Assembly (NCBI RefSeq): GCF_014467235.1
Contig: NZ_NKHP01000027.1
Span: 1 to 58,433, forward strand
Reading direction: 5' to 3'
Length of the DNA stretch: 58,433 nt
DNA from: Xenorhabdus indica
Lineage (GTDB): Bacteria; Pseudomonadota; Gammaproteobacteria; Enterobacterales; Enterobacteriaceae
Each line of letters starts with the position of its first letter. Position 1 is the stretch's first letter. The notes under the pieces were generated by a model. That model had not been told where the DNA came from. It worked only from the letters and a program-made list of their open reading frames with translations, and ran no database searches. Shown here one piece after another: positions 15,509-24,922 of this stretch. A program made the translations under genes and the position numbers.

Positions 15509-15539
15509 GCTAGAAAAATACCTGCCAGAAAAAATATTT

Positions 15540-15735
15540 CCTCACCCGCTCCTCATTTTTCTCCTCACTTTTTATTTTCCTCACTGTGAAAACAGGTGAG
15601 CAATCGATAATTTTTTATCCTTAAAAATCAATGTGTTTTGTGCTCCTCACTTTTCTTGTATATATGAGAAAAAAGTGAGGAAAACGGTGAGCAGTAAAAT
15701 CCCTCTCCTCACCGCTCCTCACTTTATGACTCACT
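15540..15735. repeat. Iteron cluster, candidate replication origin
   Basis: Ten or so copies of a short motif, GTGAGGA/GGTGAGCA or its complement CTCCTCAC, occur in both orientations within about 200 bp. Clear copies start near 15540, 15550, 15561, 15579, 15594, 15642, 15674, 15685, 15705 and 15715. The cluster lies directly downstream of the primase-helicase gene. P4's alpha protein binds iterons of the form GGTGAACAG, close to GGTGAGCAG here (15685). The interleaved DNA is AT-rich, as in unwinding elements. Origin function is inferred from motif, density and position. Confidence 0.6.
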
Positions 15736-15737
15736 TT

Positions 15738-17846
15738 TTAATCTTCATTATTCTGGTTAACAATGCTGAGTTCCTGCCCGCTGCGGGTAATGAGTCCATC
15801 ATGTTCTAACTTGGTCAACCAGCGGCTGAAATTCTTCACATTCACGCCCATAGATTTTAAATCATCACGTATAAGGGCAACAGAACAAGGTTCTTTCAGG
15901 GCTGTGCGCGACCGGATACATTGCCATAATGCCGTGTGGTTATCTGTTTTATTGGGGATATGTTCAATTTCTTCCTCCTCAACCGGATCACGTGGCTTGT
16001 CAACCAGAACCAGTGAGGTAATATCCTCACCGTCTTTATCGGTAAAAAGTTCAACTACGCGCATGTCATAAGCTTTGGTTTCCGGTTCTTCGGCATCTTT
16101 CATTTTGGTGCAGGTGATAACCAGCGCACTGCCCTTTTTCCCTTCCCGGTTGATCCGATATTCAACATCCAGCGCCGCACGAAAGGCACTGGAACCTCTT
16201 GCGCCTTTGCTTTCATCCTTGCCGGAATGGTGAACCACGAGAATGCTTGCCCCTGTTTTAGCTTTCAGTTCATCACAGCCCCGGACAAACGCGCCCATAT
16301 CTTTTGAATCATTTTCATCAGCGCCGCCAAAACAGCGAGCGAGAGTATCCAGAATAATCAGGCGTACCGGTTCACCTGTTTCAGACTCAACTTGTTGGGC
16401 GGCAATCACCAGTTCATGCACTTCGGCAGGCGAAGCCGGAAAGACTGGCGTATTGATCAGATACATATTTTTAACCGTCTGACCATTAACGATTTCCCAT
16501 GCTTTGATGCGCCGGGGCACACCAATCCCGCCTTCGCCGACAACGTACAGTACAGAACCCTGAGCAACCTGTTTCCCTGCCCATAGCTTACCCGTGGCAA
16601 TATGACAACCCCATGCGCCTGCCAGAAAACTTTTATATGACCCGCTAGCTCCGTAAATGCTGCATAAGGAATGTGCTGGAATAATACCTTTAACCACGTA
16701 GTCTAGCTGGGCATCAAAGCCTTCTGAGCCGATTGATAACGGTAATTTTGTTTTACGATTAGGGTAAATGCTTTCAACATTGCCATAACGACAGATTTCT
16801 ATTGCGTCACTGTTCATCGGTTCCCTTACCTGAAATAAGCCCTCACAAAATGCCTGCTTTGCTGCCACAATGCCATATTGCTGGCGATAATCGTCCCAAT
16901 CGGCTTTATGTTCTGTCGGTGGTAACGTAACCCAACCATTCACCGCCAGCGCCGCTTTTTCTGCTGAGAGCTTGCCGACATTCACTTTGGGTTTACCGTG
17001 TTTATCCAGCTCGTCGGGGCGGTGCCAGTCATTATCTGCGGCAATAATGATTGTGGTGTCCGGCCAGCGTTCCCGGATGGCTTTGGCAACAGAAGATAAA
17101 TTGCCCTCATCCAGCGCCGCCAGAACAGTACCTTTATAGAGCTGGCTAACCGTGAGTGCTGTGGCGTAACCTTCGGTAATAATTACCGTCTCCAGATGCT
17201 CTTCCAGCGCTGTCAAGGGAATAAACGCCCCTTTTTTCTGGCTACCGGGGAAGAATTTTTTCTCGCCATTGGGTTTGATGATTTGAGCGCCGGTGACTTT
17301 TTTATCCAGTGTTGTCAGTACCAGCACTGTCGAATTATCAAACAGTAGCCGCTGATCAAGATGTTGCAGACCCTTTGCAGTCAGATAGGGCGATTGCCCG
17401 GCGACAGTTTGCGCCATCAGTGCCGCCACTTTTTCGGCAATCGGTGGTGTTGGATAATAGGTTTCTTTGGCGGGCTTGGGTTCGGGCAAAGGTAGTGCTA
17501 GCGCATCTGCAACCACTTTAGCTGCTTCAATGATGGAAATTCCTTTAGTTTTTGCCACTAAATCCAGCCCATCGCCATAGTTTGGGGCGTCACACTGACG
17601 GCAATGCCAGTTGCCATGATGATGATCGTCAATAAAGTGGAAACGGTCAGTACCACCGCAAATAGGGCAAGCACCATGTTTACCCTTTGCGGGGATATCA
17701 ATACCACACGCAGGCAGCAGATTTGCCCAGAAATACATGGCAGAGGTTTTTACGGTCTGGATCAGATCAAGGGGTTTTTGGTTGCCAGTTGTTTTTTGAA
17801 CTGTAAATTCAGGGCGAGTTTGGGTATGCTGTGTATCAGCCATCAT
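15738..17846 (-). CDS. Primase-helicase replication protein of the P4-like module
   Basis: 702 residues. The N-terminal zinc ribbon of P4-type primases is present (CPICGGTDRFHF, then WHCRQC, about residues 60-85), followed by a Toprim region with VIITEGYATALTV (about 215) and IIIAADNDWH (about 270). The C-terminal half is a RepA/AAA_25-type hexameric ATPase with Walker A GASGSYKSF (about 400) and RLIILDTLARCFGGADEND. This differs from P4 alpha itself, whose helicase is of the SF3 type. It probably primes and unwinds DNA at the iteron cluster just downstream. AAGG precedes the ATG-ATG start. The AlpA-like gene lies upstream on the same strand. Confidence 0.9.
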   Translation of the reverse strand: MMADTQHTQTRPEFTVQKTTGNQKPLDLIQTVKTSAMYFWANLLPACGIDIPAKGKHGACPICGGTDRFHFIDDHHHGNWHCRQCDAPNYGDGLDLVAKTKGISIIEAAKVVADALALPLPEPKPAKETYYPTPPIAEKVAALMAQTVAGQSPYLTAKGLQHLDQRLLFDNSTVLVLTTLDKKVTGAQIIKPNGEKKFFPGSQKKGAFIPLTALEEHLETVIITEGYATALTVSQLYKGTVLAALDEGNLSSVAKAIRERWPDTTIIIAADNDWHRPDELDKHGKPKVNVGKLSAEKAALAVNGWVTLPPTEHKADWDDYRQQYGIVAAKQAFCEGLFQVREPMNSDAIEICRYGNVESIYPNRKTKLPLSIGSEGFDAQLDYVVKGIIPAHSLCSIYGASGSYKSFLAGAWGCHIATGKLWAGKQVAQGSVLYVVGEGGIGVPRRIKAWEIVNGQTVKNMYLINTPVFPASPAEVHELVIAAQQVESETGEPVRLIILDTLARCFGGADENDSKDMGAFVRGCDELKAKTGASILVVHHSGKDESKGARGSSAFRAALDVEYRINREGKKGSALVITCTKMKDAEEPETKAYDMRVVELFTDKDGEDITSLVLVDKPRDPVEEEEIEHIPNKTDNHTALWQCIRSRTALKEPCSVALIRDDLKSMGVNVKNFSRWLTKLEHDGLITRSGQELSIVNQNNED

Positions 17847-17874
17847 TTTTACCTTACGAATGGTTATTGGTTAG

Positions 17875-17907
17875 ACGCCTCGCAGTGTTGGTCGCACTGC
17901 GGGGCGT
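17875..17907. promoter_or_regulatory. Hairpin between the AlpA-like and primase genes
   Basis: ACGCCTCGCAGTG and CACTGCGGGGCGT pair over 12 of 13 positions around a 7-base loop. It sits in the 103-bp leader of the primase gene, downstream of the AlpA-like stop codon. No U-run follows on the minus strand, so an attenuator, operator or RNA-stability element is more likely than a simple terminator. Confidence 0.45.
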
Positions 17908-17949
17908 TGTGTTTTCTGTTACGTTTCTTATGTCATATGCTTTTCTGTG

Positions 17950-18156
17950 TCATGCCGCTCGTGATTCAGCAATACGCTGGGCAATCCAGTTATCAATTTC
18001 CGATTCAATAAAGGCTACGGAACGTGGACCGATTTTGACCTGTTTTGGGAATGCTCCGTCGCTAATCAGTTTGTAGATCCACGCCTTGCTGTAACCTGTT
18101 CTGCGTTGCACTTCCGGCAGGCGGATCAGGCTTACTTTCAATGCTGTCATTGTCAT
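17950..18156 (-). CDS. AlpA/Vis-family regulator-excisionase
   Basis: 68 residues starting at MTMTALKV, chosen because AGGAG lies 7 bases upstream; the longer frame extends beyond it without a site. The core LIRLPEVQRRTGYSKAWIYK followed by GPRSVAFIESEIDNWI is the winged-helix AlpA/phage_AlpA fold. In P4, Vis of this family represses and also drives excision together with the integrase. It lies between the integrase and the primase genes on the same strand, the usual layout of P4-like islands. Confidence 0.9.
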   Translation of the reverse strand: MTMTALKVSLIRLPEVQRRTGYSKAWIYKLISDGAFPKQVKIGPRSVAFIESEIDNWIAQRIAESRAA

Positions 18157-18296
18157 GTTAATTCTCCTGTTACCGAGTCCCTGAGCGCTCATCGTGGACG
18201 TTGTTTGATGACAGGCGGATTATTCCAAAAAGCAAGACTTAATGAACAGCGTTAATTGTTTTTCTCCCGATGAGAATTAATGGGTTGCAAATTGTA

Positions 18297-19583
18297 CTAG
18301 CGGTTTTTTCTGTCGCGCAGTGGTTTGGCGAAATCATAGGGTGTGATTGACTTTTCCCGGTTCGCATCCAGATAATCCGCCCACCACTGCACCATCAGCC
18401 TCCGTTCATCCAGATGTTTGGAGGTGTGAATATACGCCGCCCTAACGTTGTTGCGTTCGATATGGCTGAGCTGGCGCTCAATGGCGTCATCGCTCCACAG
18501 GCCGGATTCCCCCATTGCCCCGCGTGCCATTGTGCGGAAGCCGTGTCCGCAGACTTCGGTCTGGGTGTCGTAGCCCATCGCCCGTAATGCCTTATTAACC
18601 GTGTTTTCACTCATAACTTTCGCGGAATTATGATCGCTGGGGAACATGACTTCGCTGTTGCCACTCAGTGCCTGTAACGCGTTGATAAGTCGGACAGCCT
18701 GACGACTCAACGGGACAATGTGATCGGTTTTCATTTTCATGCCGCGTTCAGAAAAGCGAACGCCTTTAATCGGTTGCCTTGTGGCGGGAATTTTCCACAC
18801 GGCGTTTTCAAGGTCGATTTCCTGCCAGCGGGCAAACCTCAGTTCACTGGAACGGACAAATGTCAGCAGTGCCAGTTCTACCGCGATTTTGGTCAGCAGG
18901 CGCCCGCGATAAACAGACAATCGGTTCAGGAAATCCGGTAAATCTTCATGAGGCAGGGCAGGGTGATGGCGTGATTTTACGGTAGAAAGTGCGCCAGCCA
19001 TATCACTGGCAGGACTGGATTCGAGGATATCATTCTGGACGGCATAGCGCATGATAGCGGTAACACGTTGTTGCAATCGCTGGGCGATATTGTGTTTACC
19101 TGCATCATCAATCATTTTGATGGGGGCTAAAAGCTGGCTGGTTCTTAGCGTGGTAATGTTGAGTTTTCCAATCTGCGGGAAAATGTACTGTTCAAGGCTG
19201 CGCAGCACGGTTTGGCGGTGGCGGTCGCTCCAGCGTTTGTTACTGGTGTGCCATTCCCGTGCGATATGTTCAAAGGTGTGTGTAGCGTTAGCTGGAAAAG
19301 CCGTGCCTTTTTTCTCAGCTTTGGGATCAATGCCTTGTGCCATCAACTTTTTGGCTTCATCGCGTTTAGCGCGGGCATCGGCTAATGATACGGCGGGATA
19401 AACACCAAATGCCAGACGGTCTTCTTTCTTATCGGTGGGGCGGTAATACTTCATACGCCAGTATTTTGAGCCGCGAGCAGTGACTTCTAAATAGAGGCCA
19501 CCACCATCGGCAAGTTTGTAGGTTTTTTCTTTGGGCTTTGCAGTTTCGATTTGTCGTGCGTTTAGTTTCATTATTAAGGGCAT
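18297..19583 (-). CDS. P4-type site-specific integrase of the tRNA-Phe island
   Basis: 428 residues from the ATG at 19583 (MPLIMKLNARQ); a second usable ATG is four codons in. The longer open frame running into the tRNA gene is not coding. The N-terminal DUF4102 arm (KTYKLADGGGLYLEV) is followed by the core-binding domain and the catalytic domain with Arg in FVRSSELRFARW, HGFR in EVCGHGFRTMARG, and the terminal Tyr in VRAAYIH. P4 integrases recombine at tRNA 3' ends; this gene starts 154 bp from the 3' end of tRNA-Phe. Length and motifs are intact. Confidence 0.95.
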   Translation of the reverse strand: MPLIMKLNARQIETAKPKEKTYKLADGGGLYLEVTARGSKYWRMKYYRPTDKKEDRLAFGVYPAVSLADARAKRDEAKKLMAQGIDPKAEKKGTAFPANATHTFEHIAREWHTSNKRWSDRHRQTVLRSLEQYIFPQIGKLNITTLRTSQLLAPIKMIDDAGKHNIAQRLQQRVTAIMRYAVQNDILESSPASDMAGALSTVKSRHHPALPHEDLPDFLNRLSVYRGRLLTKIAVELALLTFVRSSELRFARWQEIDLENAVWKIPATRQPIKGVRFSERGMKMKTDHIVPLSRQAVRLINALQALSGNSEVMFPSDHNSAKVMSENTVNKALRAMGYDTQTEVCGHGFRTMARGAMGESGLWSDDAIERQLSHIERNNVRAAYIHTSKHLDERRLMVQWWADYLDANREKSITPYDFAKPLRDRKNR

Positions 19584-19736
19584 TCCTGTCATCGAACGGT
19601 AAGTGCCCCGAATTATGCCCTTCGCTGCATCTTGATTGCAACAGACGAAACTAGACGTAGAAATAGATAAGAGTGTTGATTTTGCTGGATTTGAGAGAAA
19701 TTGTTTGACTGGGCTGGACTTCACTGGAAGTTGAAG

Positions 19737-19759
19737 TGGTGCCCGGAGGCGGAATCGAA
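19737..19759 (-). repeat. Proximal attachment site within tRNA-Phe
   Basis: The last 23 bases of the tRNA gene, including the encoded CCA, recur with one deletion at 1387-1408. In P4-type insertion the tRNA-side junction keeps the gene whole, as seen here, and the integrase gene lies just inside. Confidence 0.75.
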
Positions 19760-19812
19760 CCACCGACACGGGGATTTTCAATCCCCTGCTCTACCGACTG
19801 AGCTATCCGGGC
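19737..19812 (-). tRNA. tRNA-Phe (anticodon GAA), CCA encoded
   Basis: 76 bases. The acceptor stem GCCCGGA pairs with TCCGGGC, the D-arm is AGCTCAGTCGGTAGAGC, the anticodon stem-loop GGGGATTGAAAATCCCC carries GAA, and the T-arm contains GGTTCGATTCC. CCA is encoded at the 3' end. The 5' half equals the standard enterobacterial tRNA-Phe. It is the integration site of the island that follows it. Confidence 0.97.
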
Positions 19813-19824
19813 TAACGGGGACGC

Positions 19825-19853
19825 ATTAAACCGTATTAGCTCCAATCCGTCAA
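19825..19853 (-). promoter_or_regulatory. tRNA-Phe promoter
   Basis: On the minus strand TTGACG and TTTAAT are separated by 17 bases, with a GC-rich discriminator (GCGTCCCC) before the tRNA, as in stringently controlled stable-RNA promoters. This is a direct sequence match to the sigma70 consensus; the start site itself is not determined. Confidence 0.75.
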
Positions 19854-19915
19854 CGACTTTCTGCATAAATTTACTTAAGTGCTTTCAATTTGCTCAATTA
19901 GTTATAAATATAAAC

Positions 19916-19950
19916 AAAGAGTGGAAAGATAAGCTCTTTTCCACTCTTTT
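19916..19950. terminator. Terminator downstream of mltC
   Basis: AAAGAGTGGAAA pairs perfectly with TTTCCACTCTTT over 12 bp around a short loop. A- and T-rich flanks give a U-run on either strand. It lies 16 bp past the mltC stop and isolates it from the tRNA promoter. Confidence 0.8.
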
Positions 19951-19965
19951 ATTTGTGGCGATTAA

Positions 19966-21039
19966 TTATCGACGATAGCTTTTCTGTGCATTATTTACTT
20001 TCATCAAATAACGGCGTGATTCAGCTGATGGGTGTTTATTTGTCAGTGTCTCATAAACATCGCCTGGAGCCATTGAGTTAATTATCTGAGCAGCTTTCTT
20101 CTTATCACTGGAGAATACTCTTAATACACTGCCTGCACCACCGTTGTATGCTGTGATAACCGCATAGCGGCGAGAAGTTGCATTTTGGATTTCACCTAAA
20201 TAGGTACTCTGCAATATCGCCAGATAAGCAGTGCCCGTATCAATGTTATTTGCCGGGTCAAAAAGATAATTGCGACTTGGTTGACCAGATTTACCCTGTA
20301 GCTTGAATACATCCTTTCCGGCAGTATGTTGGATGACTTGCATTAATCCCAGAGCATCAGCGTGGCTGACAGCGTAAGGGTTAAAACTGGATTCTGTTTG
20401 CATAATGGCTAGGATTAGTGATTCATCAACACCGTATTTAATAGACGCTTTGCGAATCATTGGCAGATATTTATGAGCTCGTTTGTCCAGATGGTTAGGA
20501 ACTAACTGTATGGTGACAGACCAAATTATATGTAGACCTGATTGGCGTTTTTGCAATTTATTCTGGAGCAGGTAATTGGCAAAATGGTTTGCTCTCCATT
20601 CCCAGCGAATTGGTTCACCCGTGTTATCTAAAACTTGTCCATACAGAAATGGTTCTTTGCTAATTTCGATATCATTAGAATCAGAATAAAGATCGACAGA
20701 ACCCGGATCATCACCCATTAACAATGTTGTTACAATCGCCTGGCGTAAATGTTCAGTAGGATCAATAGGAGATATTGTTTCAATGGTGATCGTCCCCGCT
20801 TCAAAATTGATATGGCTGCGGGTTTTATATTTATCTGTATATTTTACGTAATCTTTAGGACCTGCGATTAAAACTTCTTGTAATCCCCAGATATTTTCAA
20901 TGTCATGAGCGAATTGCCCCATTAAGATATCAAAGCCATTCGTGTCTTTTATATATTCTTCTTTGTATTCAAAATCTTGTTTACTAGAGCAGGAAATTAG
21001 AAATGGGGTGAGCAGAAATAGTGCCAGCAGTCTTTTCAT
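19966..21039 (-). CDS. mltC: Membrane-bound lytic murein transglycosylase C
   Basis: 357 residues, close to the E. coli length. A lipoprotein signal ends in LISCSS, so the protein is tethered to the outer membrane. The N-terminal DUF3393 part is followed by the Slt/goose-lysozyme-type domain with catalytic Glu216 in [14 protein letters not shown] and ALGLMQV downstream. It cleaves glycan strands with formation of anhydro-muropeptides. It is the last gene of the mutY-yggX-mltC group, and the tRNA-Phe follows it. Confidence 0.97.
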   Translation of the reverse strand: MKRLLALFLLTPFLISCSSKQDFEYKEEYIKDTNGFDILMGQFAHDIENIWGLQEVLIAGPKDYVKYTDKYKTRSHINFEAGTITIETISPIDPTEHLRQAIVTTLLMGDDPGSVDLYSDSNDIEISKEPFLYGQVLDNTGEPIRWEWRANHFANYLLQNKLQKRQSGLHIIWSVTIQLVPNHLDKRAHKYLPMIRKASIKYGVDESLILAIMQTESSFNPYAVSHADALGLMQVIQHTAGKDVFKLQGKSGQPSRNYLFDPANNIDTGTAYLAILQSTYLGEIQNATSRRYAVITAYNGGAGSVLRVFSSDKKKAAQIINSMAPGDVYETLTNKHPSAESRRYLMKVNNAQKSYRR

Positions 21040-21150
21040 TTTGCGATGCCGTTGGGTATTGATATGTTGTTAGAGGTTATTAAGGTAAATTCTCATTTAT
21101 TGGGTGATTTTTAAATCCTGAATTCACCCAATAAATATAGATGCTAAAGA

Positions 21151-21423
21151 TTATTTTTCTGGCGGAGTGTAACCGTCAATTTGAATATCTTTCCCTTCAA
21201 ACAGGAATTTCACCATTTCTTGTTCAAGTAATTTTCGATCTTCTGGCTTCATAGTATTTAATTTCTTTTCATTAATCAGCATGGTTTGTTTGCTCATCCA
21301 TTGTTGCCACGCCTCTTTAGAAATTTCATTAAAAATACGTTTACCCAGTTCCCCAGGGTAGAACTGAAAATCTTGGCCTTCGGCTTCTCGTTGCAAAAAA
21401 GTACAAAAAATCGTTCTGCTCAT
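21151..21423 (-). CDS. yggX: Fe(2+)-trafficking protein YggX
   Basis: 90 residues, full family length. It opens [20 protein letters not shown], with the conserved Cys at position 7 and the family-typical [14 protein letters not shown]. YggX protects iron-sulfur proteins from oxidation and trades labile iron. It lies just downstream of mutY, itself an iron-sulfur enzyme, as in E. coli. Confidence 0.97.
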   Translation of the reverse strand: MSRTIFCTFLQREAEGQDFQFYPGELGKRIFNEISKEAWQQWMSKQTMLINEKKLNTMKPEDRKLLEQEMVKFLFEGKDIQIDGYTPPEK

Positions 21424-21481
21424 GCTAGATCCTCTAAATCCTCAAAATAATGGAATGGAGCAAAAAATAGTGAGACAAATT

Positions 21482-22519
21482 TTAGCCCAACTGCTGCAAA
21501 AGGTACTCAACGGGCGCAGCCAATCCAATTGCTGCTGGCTGGCGTAAGTTATACCAAAGTCCTTTACTTTCATCCATGCAGGAATCAAAAGATAAGATAT
21601 CGATTTTAATAGGGACGATATCCAGATGAAAGTGACTGAATGTGTGGCGAAATGCTGTTAGCTGTTCGGGCTTGTTATGAGAAATACCCGATTCTTTCAG
21701 CCACAGTTCCAGTGAAGTTGCATCAGTAAATTGCGGGAATGCAAATAGTCCGCCCCAGATGCCAGATAGTGGGCGTTGTTCTAACCAAACTGTATCGCCA
21801 TTCTGCATCAATAAAAAGTAAGCTGTTTTTTCAGGGATACTCTGTTTCGGTTTTTTCCCCGGATAGTTTGCCCAGCTGTGGTTGGCATAAGCTATGCAAC
21901 CTGTATTGAGAGGGCAAATTTCACATTTGGGTTTACTGCGGGTGCATACCATCGCTCCCAAATCCATCATCGCCTGATTAAAATATTCAACATCCTGTTT
22001 GGGAGTAACGCGGGTACTGATAACCCATAATTGATTTTCTACCTCTTTTTTTCCCGGCCAACCATCAACGGCATAGCAGCGAGCCAGAACGCGCTTAACA
22101 TTGCCATCAAGGATAGGAAAGTGTTTTCCTTGAGAAAGTGAAAGGATGGCACCTGCGGTAGAGCGGCCAACACCGGGTAGAGCAACGACGTCATCAAAAG
22201 TAGTTGGGAATTTTCCATGATGCCGTTCAACAATTTGTTGAGCCGCTTTGTGCAAATTACGGGCTCGTGCGTAGTATCCCAGGCCAGTCCATAAATGCAA
22301 AACTTCATCCAATGGCGCTGCTGCCAATGATGCCACATCAGGAAAACGTGAAATAAATTTCTGGAAATAAGGTATCACTGTCGCGACCTGTGTTTGTTGC
22401 AGCATCACTTCTGAAAGCCAGACGTGATAGGATGTTTTTTCTAACTGCCACGGCAGGGTTTTGCGACCATAATGGTGATACCATTCAAGTACTGCTTGTG
22501 AAAATTGCTTTGCTTCCAT
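21482..22519 (-). CDS. mutY: Adenine DNA glycosylase
   Basis: 345 residues from the ATG matching the family start (MEAKQFSQ); a longer open frame upstream is not coding, and an adjacent ATG one codon earlier is equally possible. It shows the helix-hairpin-helix region [18 protein letters not shown] with the catalytic Asp in [10 protein letters not shown], the 4Fe-4S ligands in [17 protein letters not shown], and a C-terminal NUDIX-like domain that reads 8-oxoG. It removes A mispaired with 8-oxoguanine. It is divergent from trmB. Confidence 0.96.
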   Translation of the reverse strand: MEAKQFSQAVLEWYHHYGRKTLPWQLEKTSYHVWLSEVMLQQTQVATVIPYFQKFISRFPDVASLAAAPLDEVLHLWTGLGYYARARNLHKAAQQIVERHHGKFPTTFDDVVALPGVGRSTAGAILSLSQGKHFPILDGNVKRVLARCYAVDGWPGKKEVENQLWVISTRVTPKQDVEYFNQAMMDLGAMVCTRSKPKCEICPLNTGCIAYANHSWANYPGKKPKQSIPEKTAYFLLMQNGDTVWLEQRPLSGIWGGLFAFPQFTDATSLELWLKESGISHNKPEQLTAFRHTFSHFHLDIVPIKIDILSFDSCMDESKGLWYNLRQPAAIGLAAPVEYLLQQLG

Positions 22520-22778
22520 CATTAGAATAATTGTCTTTATATCTGATAATAGTTTCGTGAACAGGATTGCAACATAGTGTAACCTCAGAGTAAACCCGAA
22601 CTTTGTTTCGAAGCGCCACACAATTTAACATTAAAGTTGTGCTTACAGGCATCGAACTTGATAAACTCAGCCATCTTTGCATAATTGCGCTCTCTTTGGG
22701 CAATCCTGCGGTACATAACACCTCGGACGCCTGAGCAAATGCCTTTAAAACTGATAGAAAGTACCAATAGACAGTACC

Positions 22779-23498
22779 ATGATAAATAACGTAATTTCAC
22801 CGGAATATGATGAAAATGGCAGGGCTTTGCGCCGTGTCCGCAGTTTTGTACGTCGGCAGGGACGGTTAACCACTCGTCAGCAGCAAGCACTTGATAATGT
22901 GTGGCCGAAGATGGGAGTGGATTATCAGCCAGAATTGTACGATATGGCAGTACTGTTTGGTCGTGCTGCCCCTGTTGTGTTGGAAATTGGTTTTGGTATG
23001 GGGGCTTCTCTGGTCACGATGGCAAGTCAGAACCCAGAGAAAAATTTTTTCGGGATAGAGGTTCATGCTCCGGGAGTCGGGGCGTGTTTGGCTTCTGCAC
23101 AAGATGAAAATCTCAGCAATCTGCGTGTGATGTGTCACGATGCTGTTGAAGTGCTGGAAAATATGATCCCGGAACAGAGTCTGGAAATGGTTCAGTTGTT
23201 CTTCCCTGATCCATGGCATAAAGCCCGCCATAACAAACGTCGAATTGTGCAGCCTGATTTTGCTCAACTGATCAGAAGTAAACTGAAAATTGGCGGTGTA
23301 TTCCATATGGCGACGGACTGGCAGCCATATGCTGAACATATGTTAGAAGTTATGAGCGAAGCCGAAGGGTATCGCAATATATCGGAAAGTGGTGATTATG
23401 TACCACGCCCTGATTCACGCCCTGTGACGAAATTCGAGATGCGTGGTCATCGTTTAGGGCACGGTGTATGGGATCTAATGTTCGAGAGGGTAAAATAA
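22779..23498 (+). CDS. trmB: tRNA (guanine-N7-)-methyltransferase
   Basis: 239 residues, complete. The SAM-binding motif [24 protein letters not shown] and the catalytic-site segment [15 protein letters not shown] define TrmB, which methylates G46 of tRNAs. The stop TAA overlaps the yggL start as TAATG, so the two are translationally coupled. Confidence 0.97.
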   Translation: MINNVISPEYDENGRALRRVRSFVRRQGRLTTRQQQALDNVWPKMGVDYQPELYDMAVLFGRAAPVVLEIGFGMGASLVTMASQNPEKNFFGIEVHAPGVGACLASAQDENLSNLRVMCHDAVEVLENMIPEQSLEMVQLFFPDPWHKARHNKRRIVQPDFAQLIRSKLKIGGVFHMATDWQPYAEHMLEVMSEAEGYRNISESGDYVPRPDSRPVTKFEMRGHRLGHGVWDLMFERVK

Positions 23499-23824
23499 TG
23501 GCTAAAAATCGTAGTCGTCGTCTGCGTAAAAAACTGCGTATTGATGAGTTTCAGGAATTAGGTTTTTCAGTAAAGTGGAATTTCCCGGCCAATACCTCAG
23601 TTGAGGTTGTAGATAGCACAGTTGATGCTTTGATTGAAGAGTTAATCGAGCCGAATGGCCTTGCTCTGGATGCCAGCGGTTATTTGCAGTGGGAAGGTAT
23701 GATCTGCTTGCAGAAAATCGGCAAATGTACCGAAGAGCATCGTCAGTTGGTTACTAATTGGTTAAAAGCTCGTGGTATGGAAGAGATTGTTACATCAGAA
23801 TTATTTGATGTGTGGTGGGATTGA
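23498..23824 (+). CDS. yggL: YggL family protein (50S ribosome-associated)
   Basis: 108 residues starting [20 protein letters not shown], with the DUF469 pattern through to LFDVWWD. The start overlaps the trmB stop by one base. YggL is reported to bind the large ribosomal subunit; its exact role is not settled. Length and order match E. coli. Confidence 0.95.
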   Translation: MAKNRSRRLRKKLRIDEFQELGFSVKWNFPANTSVEVVDSTVDALIEELIEPNGLALDASGYLQWEGMICLQKIGKCTEEHRQLVTNWLKARGMEEIVTSELFDVWWD

Positions 23825-23915
23825 TTCGCTGTTGTATTAAAAGTTGCGTTTTAAACAACAATGACGCTGTATGCAGGGGCTCTTTGTGAGCCCTTTTTTG
23901 TCTGGAGAAAAAGTG

Positions 23916-24842
23916 GTGAAGGTAAGGTTCTCTAATTCGTTATTGGCAGATATCTTAGATGAAGTACGCCCTTTGATTGGTCAAGGAAAAGTAGCAGATT
24001 ACATTCCCGCTCTGGCAGAAGTTCCAGTAAATAATTTTGGGATGGCTATCTGTACGGTTGATGGACAGATTTTTAAAGCAGGAGATGCAGAAAAACGTTT
24101 CTCCATCCAATCTATTTCCAAGGTGTTAAGCCTGACATTGGCAATGACACGCTATAAGGAAGAAGACATCTGGCAACGGGTGGGTACAGAGCCTTCGGGG
24201 CAACCATTTAACTCATTAGTGCAGTTGGAATTGGAAAAAGGTATTCCCCGTAATCCCTTTATTAATGCAGGAGCATTAGTTATCTGTGACATGCTGCAAT
24301 CACGTTTGAGTGCACCTAAGCATAGAATGCTGGAGTTTGTACGCAGCCTCACAGGGCAAAAAGCTATTGGCTATGATGATATTGTTGCCCGCTCAGAGAT
24401 GGAGCATTCCAGCCGTAATGCCGCAATTGCTTACTTAATGAAGTCATTCGGTAATTTTGAAAATGATGTGCTCACTGTTCTGAAAACTTATTTTCAGTAT
24501 TGCGCCCTGAAAATGAATTGTGTTGAGTTATCTCAGTGTTTTATTTACTTGGCTAACCAAGGGCGAATGATAGATTCTGGTCAGCAAATTTTAAGTCTCC
24601 GGCAAACCAGACAGATTAATGCCCTTATGTTGACGTGCGGTATGTATGATGGTTCAGGTGAATTTGCGTTCAGGATCGGTATGCCCGGAAAATCAGGTGT
24701 TGGCGGAGGAATTGTCTGTGTGGTTCCGGGAGAATTCACTGTTACAGTGTGGGCTCCTGAACTGGATCGTTCGGGCAACTCTCTGGCAGGTTGCGCAGCA
24801 CTGGAAAAATTAGCCGAACGTATCGGGCGCTCTATTTTTTAA
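23916..24842 (+). CDS. glsB: Glutaminase
   Basis: 308 residues from the GTG at 23916, the usual family start ([13 protein letters not shown]) with GGAG 8 bases upstream; the ATG at 23871 would add 15 atypical residues. The serine beta-lactamase-like fold has the SxxK motif in [10 protein letters not shown] and the conserved [10 protein letters not shown]. It hydrolyses glutamine to glutamate and ammonia, which in enterobacteria aids acid tolerance. Confidence 0.95.
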   Translation: MKVRFSNSLLADILDEVRPLIGQGKVADYIPALAEVPVNNFGMAICTVDGQIFKAGDAEKRFSIQSISKVLSLTLAMTRYKEEDIWQRVGTEPSGQPFNSLVQLELEKGIPRNPFINAGALVICDMLQSRLSAPKHRMLEFVRSLTGQKAIGYDDIVARSEMEHSSRNAAIAYLMKSFGNFENDVLTVLKTYFQYCALKMNCVELSQCFIYLANQGRMIDSGQQILSLRQTRQINALMLTCGMYDGSGEFAFRIGMPGKSGVGGGIVCVVPGEFTVTVWAPELDRSGNSLAGCAALEKLAERIGRSIF

Positions 24843-24922
24843 TTTGAAACCTTAGCAGATAATTGCGGGAGCCCCATGATAATGAGTAAGGGATCGCAAA
24901 GCCGAGGATACCAGGAGAATGT

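Noticed and set aside
17604..18011. 135-codon plus-strand frame across the primase and AlpA-like genes
   Set aside because: Antisense shadow covering the 5' end of the primase gene and most of the AlpA-like gene.
19584..19781. N-terminal extension of the P4-type integrase into the tRNA gene
   Set aside because: The extended frame would be translated from tRNA sequence; the family start and size fit the ATG at 19583.
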